A stretch of DNA of 8,227 nucleotides from Endomicrobium sp. (GTDB lineage: Bacteria > Elusimicrobiota > Endomicrobiia > Endomicrobiales > Endomicrobiaceae), in contig JAITKZ010000062.1 in assembly GCA_031278115.1 (NCBI GenBank), positions 1 through 8,227 of the forward strand. Direction: 5' to 3'. The translations under genes were made by a program, and so were the position numbers. Below, piece by piece: positions 1 to 5,644 of the stretch. The notes beneath the pieces were generated by a model. The model was not told the DNA's origin. It ran no database searches and was given only the letters and a program-made list of their open reading frames with translations. Positions within the stretch are counted from its first letter, which is position 1, and each line of letters opens with the position of its first letter.

Positions 1-230
1 CGCCAGAACCTAGTCCGTCTGCTCAAGCGACACAAGTAGAGCACACGCATGCAACGATTAGCATGACGCAAGGAGCGCAGTCGGGGGACTTGCCTCAAAG
101 AGGTGGTAGGTGGTGGAGTAATTTGTTTAGACAAAAGACCGCTGAGAGCGATGAGGCAGCAAAGTTCAAAAAGACTCTCCCAAGGATGCGAAATATTCTT
201 ATAGATTTTGGAAACCAAACCCGCTTTCCA

Positions 231-272
231 ACGCCAGAGGCAAGTCCTAGTACGCCAGAACCTAGCCCGTCT
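231..272 (+). repeat. Two tandem 21-bp units encoding TPEASPS and TPEPSPS
   Basis: Bases 231-251 and 252-272 are degenerate 21-bp units, each encoding a seven-residue Thr-Pro-Glu-x-Ser-Pro-Ser motif. Bases 1-20 repeat bases 253-272 with a single mismatch, so the motif also occurs at the window start. Shorter words of the unit recur at 3388-3400 and around 3450-3465. This looks like a Pro/Ser linker that expands by unit duplication. Confidence 0.75.
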
Positions 273-275
273 ACA

Positions 276-299
276 ACAAACACTAGTGCGACTGGTAGT
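276..299 (+). repeat. 24-bp direct repeat, copy 1
   Basis: This stretch is identical to 3511-3534 and is read in the same phase in both places (TNTSATGS). Here the next codon is CAA (Gln) and the frame continues with Glu residues; in copy 2 it is TAA. The copies lie about 3.2 kb apart, on either side of the toxin-antitoxin cluster. Confidence 0.85.
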
Positions 300-569
300 C
301 AAGAAGAAGAGTCAGAGACAGATAAACCTGCTGAGGCGAGAAGAGATAGTGTGCAGGCAACACCACGCTTTCAACCTGCTTTAATGGCAGAGGCAAGTTC
401 TAGCCAGATTGCCACGCCATCTACAACAGTTGCACTAAGTCTAACAGAAACTTTTCTATTGGGGGCGTTTCCTCTCTGCAAATTGGGGTTAGCAATTTAT
501 CGCAACGATTGGTATAGAGTAATTAATTGGGGGTTGGCAGCAGGAGGAGTGGCGTTATACTCCTCTCTA

Positions 570-576
570 CCCCCCC
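570..576 (+). repeat. C7 homopolymer at frame junction
   Basis: A run of seven C lies exactly where the upstream frame stops (TAA 579-581) and the downstream frame takes over. One extra C would join the two frames. Such a tract is a site for slippage, indel mutation or sequencing error. Confidence 0.7.
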
Positions 577-994
577 TATAAATAACGATAGAAAATCTTC
601 CTTTTCCAGTTCTCTTGAGGTCGTAGAAGATAACTTCCCCAATTGGCAAAAGGTTAATACAATTGGTTCTATTATTGGACTTCCTTCCGCTCTTAGCTTT
701 GCTGCATATCATGTTAGGCATTCAGGGTATAGGAAGAGTGCGGTGGGCATGTCGGCAGTTTCCATACTAACTACAGCTGTTACGGCAATATATGTAGTTC
801 CTTCAATACTTAGTTTCTTTTCTTCTTCTGGAGGACTAGGTATAGCTACTGGAACTTTTTCTTTAATATGGTCTTTTTTACCTTCTAAGGCAAGAGATGT
901 TGCATTTAGATATGTTAAAGGACTAGGAATAACCACTGCTATATCAGCAATATGTGAGTTTGGATACAACAAAATAACTGGGAAATCTTTATGA

Positions 995-1135
995 TTAGGA
1001 TAGATAAAGAATAAAGTTAGGAACGTTCGACGATTTATTCTGCAATATTGTCGGATTTCTAGGGGAGCTGCTGTTTATAGAGAGAAATGTTAATGTCAGA
1101 GATAAAATATTAACTATTCGCAATAGTATTTATGT
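995..1135. other. Intergenic region with a small inverted repeat
   Basis: I see no gene here. ACTATT-CGC-AATAGT (1113-1127) is a perfect 6-bp inverted repeat just upstream of the higB promoter, and GAACGTTC (about 1021-1028) is an 8-bp palindrome. Neither is followed by a T run, so neither is a convincing terminator for the preceding gene. Confidence 0.4.
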
Positions 1136-1164
1136 TTGACATTAGCAACATAAAATGTTACTAT
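1136..1164 (+). promoter_or_regulatory. Sigma-70-type promoter of the higBA module
   Basis: A perfect -35 TTGACA (1136-1141) is followed after 17 bp by TACTAT (1159-1164) as -10. The predicted start of transcription falls within a few bases of the higB ATG at 1174, so the higB message would be leaderless or nearly so; higA has its own strong ribosome binding site. Confidence 0.7.
1143..1163. promoter_or_regulatory. Inverted-repeat operator between -35 and -10, likely HigA site
   Basis: The arms TAGCAACAT and ATGTTACTA are separated by AAA and match as an inverted repeat at 8 of 9 positions. The site fills the spacer and overlaps the -10, where a bound protein would block RNA polymerase. HigA-type antitoxins are known to repress their own promoters through such palindromes, so HigA from 1466-1759 is the probable ligand. 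The assignment to HigA is inferred from position. Confidence 0.6.
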
Positions 1165-1173
1165 GATGATGCT

Positions 1174-1455
1174 ATGATAAAATCGTTCAAAAGCAAAGAA
1201 ACGGAAATAGTGTGGAATGGATAGTTTTCAAAAAAGCTGCCTCATGACATACAGACAATAGCGTTAAGAAAGCTGATAATGCTCCATAAATCAATGAACT
1301 TAATTGACTTGAAAATCCCGCCGTCAAATCAATTGGAAAGACTTAAAGGCGATAGGCTTGGACAATATTCAATCAGAATAAACAACCAAAGGCGAATATG
1401 TTTTTTGTTTCAACGAGGGAATGCTTTCAACGTTGAAATAGTAGATTATCATTAG
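1174..1455 (+). pseudogene. higB: HigB-family toxin with internal amber stop
   Basis: The frame from ATG 1174 to TAG 1453-1455 would encode 93 residues, the usual length of HigB (RelE-fold mRNA interferase, plasmid maintenance system killer). It begins MIKSFKSKETEIVWNG, then codon 17 is TAG (1222-1224), then continues without gap through FSKKLPHDIQTIALRKL, LERLKGDRLGQYSIRI and the C-terminal NVEIVDYH signature. Relatives as I remember them have Glu or a similar residue at codon 17, so a single base change explains the stop. A second change is likely: the usual QWRICF motif reads QRRICF here (TGG to AGG). No frameshift is present, so the damage is recent. The toxin should not be made unless the amber codon is suppressed. 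higA follows after 10 bp. Confidence 0.88.
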
Positions 1456-1465
1456 GAGGGGGAAT

Positions 1466-1759
1466 ATGAAAATAAAGATAATAGAACCTAGAGAAATTCT
1501 AATTGAAGAGTTTATGAAACCGTTGAAAATAACGGCGTACAGGTTGGCAAAGGAAACAAAGATGCCTATGACCAGAGTAGCCGACATTCTAAAAGGAAGA
1601 AGGAGAATAACAATAGAAACGGCATTAAAATTTGCGGCGTATTTTGGAAACAGCGCAGATTTCTGGGTAGGGATACAGACCGAGTGCGATTTAAGGAAAG
1701 AGAAAGAAGCAATAAAGGAAGAGCTTTCCCAAATACGTCCGTTAAAGATTGCAAGTTAA
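1466..1759 (+). CDS. higA: HigA-family antitoxin, Xre-type HTH repressor
   Basis: This 97-residue protein has the HigA/VapI layout: an N-terminal EPREILIEEFMKPL motif, a helix-turn-helix over about residues 21-60 (AYRLAKETKMPMTRVADIL, then KGRRRITIETALKFA), and the YFGNSADFWVGIQTECDL segment typical of the family. It would bind HigB and repress the operon promoter. AGGAGGG at 1454-1460 is a strong ribosome binding site five bases before the ATG, and it overlaps the higB stop codon. The frame is undamaged although its toxin partner is broken, which leaves an antitoxin without a local target. It may be kept as a regulator, or may neutralise a related toxin elsewhere; both are inference. Confidence 0.92.
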   Translation: MKIKIIEPREILIEEFMKPLKITAYRLAKETKMPMTRVADILKGRRRITIETALKFAAYFGNSADFWVGIQTECDLRKEKEAIKEELSQIRPLKIAS

Positions 1760-1775
1760 AATCATGAGGATTAGT

Positions 1776-1811
1776 ATGATAAAGAGATTCCTTTTAATAT
1801 TTAACCTATGA
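1776..1811 (+). CDS. Possible 11-codon leader peptide overlapping the next toxin start
   Basis: ATG 1776 opens MIKRFLLIFNL and stops at TGA 1809-1811, overlapping the toxin ATG at 1808 as ATGA. A GAGGA sequence lies six bases before it (1766-1770), whereas the toxin ATG has no good ribosome binding site of its own. An in-frame ATG at 1764 would extend it to 15 codons. Translation of this short frame could feed ribosomes to the toxin by coupling. It may also be chance or the remnant of another gene start. Confidence 0.35.
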   Translation: MIKRFLLIFNL

Positions 1812-2149
1812 TAATAATCAATAATGATTTAGAACAAAGATATATAAAGACGGACGTTTTCAATAGCTGGATTAAGGAACTGCCCAATAATGTCCAAGTT
1901 AAAGTTTGGATTTACATAAATAGATTTTTGAGAGGGAACAATTCTAATTGCAAAGCTGTAGGGGAAGGTGTAAGCGAGATTAAAATAAACTATCAAAAAG
2001 GGTGTAGGATTTATTATACGATTAGTAAAAATAGGAACCCACTACTATTGGCAGGCAGCGATAAAGATGGAAATCAGAAACAACAAAAAGAGACGATACA
2101 GAAGGCAATTTACATAAAGAACTATTTTAAAGTAAGGGGGTTATTATGA
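1808..2149 (+). CDS. RelE/ParE-superfamily toxin (Gp49-like addiction module killer)
   Basis: A 113-residue protein of the RelE-fold family annotated as addiction module killer protein or phage-derived Gp49-like. Diagnostic segments are FNSWIKELPNNVQVKVWIYI, the RFLRGNNSNCKAVGEGV block (usual form RL..GN.GD.K.VGEGV), EIKINYQKGCRIYYTI (usual ELRI.YGPGYRIYY) and LLAGSDKDGNQ (usual LL.GGDKSTQ). These toxins generally act on mRNA at the ribosome. The start is ATG 1808; the first residues (MIIINNDLEQRYI) are poorly conserved, so the start is less certain than the rest. It ends in an ATGA overlap with the antitoxin gene. No stops or shifts are present, so it is probably functional. Confidence 0.85.
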   Translation: MIIINNDLEQRYIKTDVFNSWIKELPNNVQVKVWIYINRFLRGNNSNCKAVGEGVSEIKINYQKGCRIYYTISKNRNPLLLAGSDKDGNQKQQKETIQKAIYIKNYFKVRGLL

Positions 2150-2514
2150 AAAGAAATAGATGCTCGCTTAACAATATGACAATAGATGATATAGGCAAAA
2201 GTGGATTATTAAAAATCTCAAAAGAACCATTAAACAGCATAGTTGCAAAAAGTTTAAATACGACTGCAAAACTTAAAAAGTTTAAAGAGGCAGCGATAGA
2301 AGAATTTAATGAAACAAAAGAAATAGGAACATTTTTAGAGAGTTTAAAAGTCATTGCCATAGCAGAAGAAAAGATAGCCGCAGGAGAGAAAAAAACAAAT
2401 ATAGAGAGGTCTAATATTTACCGTGCTTTGTCAAACGAAAAAGAGCCTTGTATCAGCAAATTGATAAATATTGCACATAATCTAGGAATAGACTTTAAAG
2501 CAATGTCTGCATAA
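2146..2514 (+). CDS. HTH antitoxin partner of the Gp49-like toxin
   Basis: A 122-residue protein that matches the addiction module antidote family (HigA2-like) in its second half: FLESLKVIAIAEEK, then a helix-turn-helix with RSNIYRALSNEKEP (usual form .R..LY.ALS..GNP) and a closing ISKLINIAHNLGIDFKA (usual ..vL.aLG..l). The N-terminal half is the more variable toxin-binding part. It overlaps the toxin gene by four bases (ATGA 2146-2149). AAGGGGG at 2134-2140, inside the toxin gene, gives a strong ribosome binding site five bases from the ATG, fitting surplus antitoxin synthesis. It is likely to repress its own operon. I see no separate promoter, so it may be transcribed from 1136-1164. Confidence 0.8.
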   Translation: MKRNRCSLNNMTIDDIGKSGLLKISKEPLNSIVAKSLNTTAKLKKFKEAAIEEFNETKEIGTFLESLKVIAIAEEKIAAGEKKTNIERSNIYRALSNEKEPCISKLINIAHNLGIDFKAMSA

Positions 2515-2828
2515 ACAAAAAAACAATAAACTGGAAAGGATATGACATATTCATATATTAATTTGGAAGGATATTCTAGGACAGTGAGTTGTGGACAACT
2601 AATTAAAAACTGATACTTTTCCTTTTCCAATATTTCCCCTCTTTTTGCTGCTTTTCTTGCTCTTTTTTTATATTTTAATCCTTTAAATTAAATACACAGG
2701 GTACGACTTTTAAAACGCCGCATACCCCGTATTAATAGAAACACAACAACATACTCCTATCAACATCTTTCAGTTGTCCAGTCTTTTAACTACAGTTTTA
2801 GCTTTAAGAGCCACAGGTCTTAGAGCAT
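2515..2828. other. Gene-less stretch with two inverted repeats
   Basis: No convincing gene is visible on either strand. AGTTGT-GG-ACAACT (2587-2600) is a perfect 6-bp inverted repeat. An imperfect pair, ACAGGGTACG (2696-2705) and CATACCCCGT (2721-2730), flanks TTTTAAAA (2708-2715) and could fold in RNA. A minus-strand frame opening at TTG 2630 is AT-rich, lacks a recognisable motif and runs antisense into the antitoxin gene, so I do not call it. Confidence 0.4.
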
Positions 2829-2856
2829 TTGACAAAGACAAGAATGTTTTTATAAT
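2829..2856 (+). promoter_or_regulatory. Consensus promoter upstream of the relBE remnant
   Basis: TTGACA (2829-2834) and TATAAT (2851-2856) both match consensus perfectly, with a 16-bp spacer. The expected transcript starts about 35 bases before the relB start at 2898, which is preceded by AAAGGA (2885-2889). The promoter has outlived the genes it served. Confidence 0.75.
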
Positions 2857-2897
2857 ATAAATAAACTTAATAAAACAAAATAAAAAGGATATTAAAA

Positions 2898-3126
2898 GTG
2901 CAAAAATTTTTTGGATTAAAAATTGAAGAAAACCTACTTAAAAAATTAGATTCCATAGCAATTAGTACTAAAAGAAGAAAGCTTTTTTGGTAAAAGAGGC
3001 TTTAAAAGAGCATTTAGAGGTTTAGAGCTTACATATAGGGCAGATAAAATATATGAAGATGTTTGTATGGGCAAAATAAAGACAGTAGCTCAAGAAGAAA
3101 TAGAGAAAAAATATGGAATTAAATGA
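2898..3126 (+). pseudogene. relB: RelB-like ribbon-helix-helix antitoxin, two frameshifts
   Basis: From GTG 2898 the frame reads KFFGLKIEENLLKKLDSIAI, then stops at TAA 2991-2993. The neighbouring frame continues with FLVKEALKEHLE up to about 3023, and a third frame with LELTYRADKIYEDV and KIKTVAQEEIEKKYGIK to TGA 3124-3126. Joined, these give the arrangement of short RelB/DUF6290-type antitoxins: an N-terminal ribbon-helix-helix followed by a Y.A...Y..V..GK.KTV..EE...YG tail. Each break is explained by one lost base. The start has a good ribosome binding site and sits behind a consensus promoter. The product is not functional as read. Confidence 0.75.
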
Positions 3127-3357
3127 AAAGGAACAAAAGTCTCAATTATAGAGTAGAATGGACGAAAATTGCTAAGAAGAAGTTAGATAAATTAGATAAA
3201 TTTACCAGAGAGCAAATTTTAAGGTTTTTTAAAAAAGAAAATCTTTTATTCGCACCAAACAAAATCGGAAAACGTGATAAGATTTATAATAATTAGAAGA
3301 AGTAATCAATAAAAATTTAACCAAGAAATAGTAAATCACATTAAATTATATGAGTAG
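3123..3357 (+). pseudogene. relE: RelE-like toxin remnant, truncated and frameshifted
   Basis: ATG 3123 overlaps the relB stop (ATGA), the normal relBE arrangement. The product starts with YRVEWTKIAKKKLDKLDK and REQILRFFKKE, the usual N-terminal helices of RelE/ParE toxins, but stops at TAG 3294-3296 after 57 residues. The usual length is about 85-95. A shifted frame at 3278-3310 reads RFIIIRRSNQ, resembling the YRIIV strand, and another ends NHIKLYE at TAG 3355-3357, resembling the IGHRREVY terminus. About 15 residues of the middle region (usual G.L.GLWRYRVGD) are missing. The assignment of the last two pieces is tentative; the N-terminal part is solid. Confidence 0.7.
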
Positions 3358-3537
3358 GCTGCAAATAAATATATAGAGCTGACCGCAACGCCAGAGGCAA
3401 CCGAGAAGACCGTCCTCATAACAGACTTTTTTAAAGTTGCGCCGACAGCAATGCCACAGGCAAGTCCTACCGCACAAAAGACGCAAACGCCAGAGTCAGC
3501 CGACAATTCTACAAACACTAGTGCGACTGGTAGTTAA
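3358..3537 (+). pseudogene. Fragment of a Pro/Thr-rich protein related to the gene at 1-994
   Basis: From the stop at 3355-3357 a frame stays open for 59 codons to TAA 3535-3537. It has no ATG near its beginning, so it is a fragment. It contains TPEATEK, MPQASPT, TPESADN and ends NTSATGS. Its DNA shares a 24-bp exact match (3511-3534 with 276-299) and shorter words such as ACGCCAGAGGCAA with the Pro/Ser-rich gene. Its terminal TAA stands where that gene has CAA. It looks like the remains of a second family member, abutting the relE remnant. The antisense frame over 3336-3518 is judged a shadow. Confidence 0.6.
3511..3534 (+). repeat. 24-bp direct repeat, copy 2
   Basis: Identical to 276-299. 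The match ends at the C/T difference that makes a stop codon here. Confidence 0.85.
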
Positions 3538-3548
3538 GAAAAAGGGTA

Positions 3549-4932
3549 ATGCAATCTCATAAAAAAAGAGACATAAATGCATTAAGCATTATAAAGTGGA
3601 AGGAAAAAAATCTGTCACCTAAAGTAAAAGATACTTTGAGTCACATTTTGCAATCTGCAGGCTATGATGGTGAGACTGGATTGCCGTTACAGCCAGCGCT
3701 AGTAGCTAACCTGAACCAGCGGCAGCAGCACGTCCAAAACCGCCATCACTGCCGCCACCAGGAGCGCCATCAGCTGCCGCTCCAGTTAAGCCAGCGGGCG
3801 AACCTGCAGTTCCAGCAGTCAAAGCTCCAGCAGCCCCAGCACCCTCTGACGAAGACATTCGTTCTTTTCTATCAAAATTGAAAGACCCTAAAACAATGTC
3901 TGATGTCGAGCTAGCAAGAGCTATCCAACCTCACTTGCTGACTCCTGAACATCTCAGGTCTATCTACAACAACGTCAGAATAGCACAGCTTCAAGAAGAA
4001 CAGAGAAGAAGAGAAGAGGATACCAGCACCTGCTCCTAAACCAGCAGCTAAGCCAGCAAAGGCAGCAGCAGTTCCTAAAGCCCCCAGCGGCGGCGCAGAG
4101 CCAGCAGGGAAAGCCCGTGCAGCTGCTTCTACTGCCGACCAAAAACCACCTGTTCCACCGCCCCCCTAGTCCGCAGGCAGCTGAGAGAAGCACCAGCTGG
4201 GGTTATAGCGAGGTCTAGTACATACGACGAGGTGATACACCGAAGATTTATTGCATTATTCACACAGTCAGCCGACTTTCCTGCAGAGGAAGCGCTCAAG
4301 ATGGCCGTAACGGAATGCGGGGGAATATACATACCCACAGCACAGCCGACTGCAGCTCAGCCCCCAGTCAAGACTCCAGGAAGAACATAATAGACTACCA
4401 CAAGCAGGACGTGACAGACTTGCCCCCAACAAGAACGTGAAAGACAAGCACGACTAAGGGCAGTAGGGTGATGTACATCGTCCGCTGTTTGAGCTGATGC
4501 CTGAGTATGTAATTCGCAATGGGTTATTTGATGAAGCCGTTGAAGAAATGCGGCAGATTTTGCCACATGACAGATTTGTCGCGCTAACAAATGTCCCTTA
4601 TGATAGAAACGAGGATACGGAAGAGCTTATACTTATTGACCTTAAAGTAGAAATAAACAAATATAGAGAAGAGCAAGAAGCAGCCATCCGTGAAAGAGAA
4701 GCAGCCGACGCACGTGAAAGACAGCTTCTAGAAAGACAAAGACAGTTTCAAGCAGAAGTGATAATACTCCCAGAACTAGAAGATGGAGCAGCGCCTATTC
4801 CATACCCTGGAAAAAGAGATTGTCCTAGATTACGATTCTCACTTCCAGGAAAATATCCTATACCATCACGTCCCGGCAGAAGGGCAGAGATACTTCCATG
4901 AATCACCGTGGGACAACTACAGTCACGGCTAA
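3549..4932 (+). pseudogene. Pro/Ala-rich coiled-coil-like protein gene in six or more frame segments
   Basis: I do not recognise the family. Adjacent segments each read as credible protein only in different frames. 3549-3709: lysine-rich start, SPKVKDTLSHILQSAGYDG. 3710-4019: Pro/Ala linker, then SDEDIRSFLSKLKDPKTMSD and a helical part to LQEEQRRREE. 4020-4166: second Pro/Ala linker (PAPAPKPAAKPAKAAAVPK) ending in a C6 run. 4166-4387: TYDEVIHRRFIALF, FPAEEALKMAVTECGG, back to Pro-rich. 4388-4480: short pieces (NIIDYHKQDVTDLPP; QERERQARLRAVG). 4467-4782: LFDEAVEEMRQILPHDRF, then a charged helix rich in Arg, Glu and Gln. 4783-4932: EQRLFHTLEKEIVLDYDS to WDNYSHG. Joined it would be about 460 residues. 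The Arg/Pro-rich tail of the 4497-4901 frame looks out of frame. GC is well above the surroundings, largely because Ala and Pro codons are GC-rich. Function unknown; a secreted or adaptor-like protein is only a guess. Confidence 0.6.
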
Positions 4933-4949
4933 CTAATATTAAAACTTGA

Positions 4950-5195
4950 ATTTTTTATAAGCTGCCACCTGAGCAGATGCCACCGGCCCCGCCACCCACC
5001 CCCCTAAAGAGGGGGAACTCACCCCAGATCAAAGATTTCGAGACAAGCGACGGGCTGACATGGGTTTACCTCCGGCCCGCAGAAGGGGATAGTAGGAGTG
5101 TCCAAATGAGACAAGATTGGTGGTCACATAAGGAAGAGCTTTCCCACTTGATACGAAAATATAACGCAGCAAACAAATATATAAACTATATATAA
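4950..5195 (+). pseudogene. Small Pro-rich fragment with charged C-terminus, unknown
   Basis: The frame is open from 4950, after TGA 4947-4949, to TAA at 5193-5195; the first ATG is 4977 and there is no clear ribosome binding site. It starts with LPPEQMPPAPPPTPL, then a middle part, then RQDWWSHKEELSHLIRKYN. The segment PAEG followed by DWWSH recalls PAEG...WDNYSH at the end of the preceding pseudogene, so it may be a duplicated end of the same family. Between about 5004 and 5090 another frame (KEGELTPDQRFRDKRRADM) is equally protein-like, so a shift at the C6 run 4999-5004 is possible. Not recognised. Confidence 0.4.
5000..5015. other. Perfect GC hairpin CCCCCT-AAAG-AGGGGG
   Basis: A six-base-pair perfect stem with a four-base AAAG loop lies inside the 4950-5195 fragment. 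No T run follows, so it is not a standard terminator. The stem is unusually stable for such an AT-rich region. Confidence 0.5.
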
Positions 5196-5321
5196 GCACA
5201 TTAAAGATTTGAAAGTAGATTTAGAAATCTTAAATTGAAAAATCTGGTGTATAAATATCAAGAGCTAAACCCTAGAGGTGTCCGATAATATATATTATGT
5301 TAAGTACAATGAGTTTTTTGC

Positions 5322-5339
5322 AAAGTTGTTAACACTAAA
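5322..5339 (+). repeat. 18-bp direct repeat, copy 1
   Basis: AAAGTTGTTAACACTAAA here recurs exactly at 5561-5578, and the flanks are also similar (GCA before, AG after). Both copies would read KLLTLK in one frame, so this may be a partial duplication of the end of the decayed small gene. Confidence 0.75.
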
Positions 5340-5560
5340 GTTGAATATATTTTTATTTTAAATTTGTATTTATAAATATAAATAATTTTTAATTAAATTA
5401 TATTTTACTTTAAGAGTTATTAATTATCATTCACACAACAATAATTTTAAGTCTGATTTTATTGCTTTCTGCTTTTACTTATGCAGCAAGTTGGAATTTG
5501 TTGGGGTTCTACAAACGAAAGTGTGAAGAATAGGAATAATGTACAAGAAGAAGATATGCA

Positions 5561-5578
5561 AAAGTTGTTAACACTAAA
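5561..5578 (+). repeat. 18-bp direct repeat, copy 2
   Basis: Exact match to 5322-5339, located at the 3' end of the 35-codon frame at 5481-5588. Confidence 0.75.
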
Positions 5579-5644
5579 AGAGTTATAATTTATAATAAAA
5601 ACAAAACCCTTCTTTTTAGTTTTATTTATCAAAGAATGGATATT

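Larger units (their letters stand above)
1..994 (+). pseudogene. Frameshifted gene for Pro/Ser-rich multi-pass membrane protein, 5' end outside window
   Basis: I do not recognise this family. The reading frame is already open at base 3 and runs to TAA at 579-581; ATG 63 is internal, because the upstream codons encode PEPSPS-type sequence like that at 231-272. The N-terminal part is hydrophilic and rich in Pro, Ser, Thr and Glu. From about base 440 it turns hydrophobic (ETFLLGAFPLCKLGLAIY, then VINWGLAAGGVALYSS). At the C run 570-576 the open frame changes, and the continuation to TGA's neighbour stop TGA/TAA region ends at 994 with four more hydrophobic stretches (e.g. SAVSILTTAVTAIYVVPSIL). 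The apparent start at 527 lies upstream of the shift, so the second half is probably not an independent gene. I infer one gene with five or six membrane segments, broken by loss of one base or read through slippage. A sequencing error at the C run is also possible. Role unknown. Confidence 0.6.
5196..5644. other. Decayed AT-rich stretch with signal-peptide-like remnant
   Basis: No intact gene. At 5414-5533 a frame without a start codon reads TIILSLILLLSAFTYAAS, a good match to a signal peptide core with an AxA-like cleavage site, then stops. A shifted frame from ATG 5481 to TAA 5586-5588 encodes a 35-residue charged peptide ending QEEDMQKLLTLKEL. Together they may be the frameshifted remnant of a small secreted protein. 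Bases 5340-5410 are nearly pure A and T. I see no convincing terminator for asd, which ends at 5645. Confidence 0.35.

Noticed and set aside
527..994. Independent gene starting at ATG 527
   Set aside because: The part before the C7 tract overlaps the first frame and reads as out-of-frame sequence; continuity of the membrane segments fits one broken gene better.
2587..2600. DnaA-box-like TTGTCCACA (minus strand) as a replication signal
   Set aside because: One mismatch from the usual box, a single copy, and no dnaA, dnaN or box cluster nearby.
2418..2630. Minus-strand 70-codon frame starting at TTG
   Set aside because: Runs antisense into the intact antitoxin gene and shows no recognisable motif, although GAGGGG precedes the TTG.
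3336..3518. 60-codon minus-strand hydrophobic frame
   Set aside because: It is the antisense of the Pro/Thr-rich fragment, whose plus-strand reading is supported by the repeat shared with 1-994; it also overlaps the relE remnant.
3975..4590. Cys/Leu/Ser-rich minus-strand frames
   Set aside because: Composition is what the complement of Pro/Ala codons gives; the plus strand reads as protein in consecutive frames.
5589..5640. Terminator for asd
   Set aside because: Only a weak AAAAC/GTTTT pairing is visible, with no GC-rich stem.
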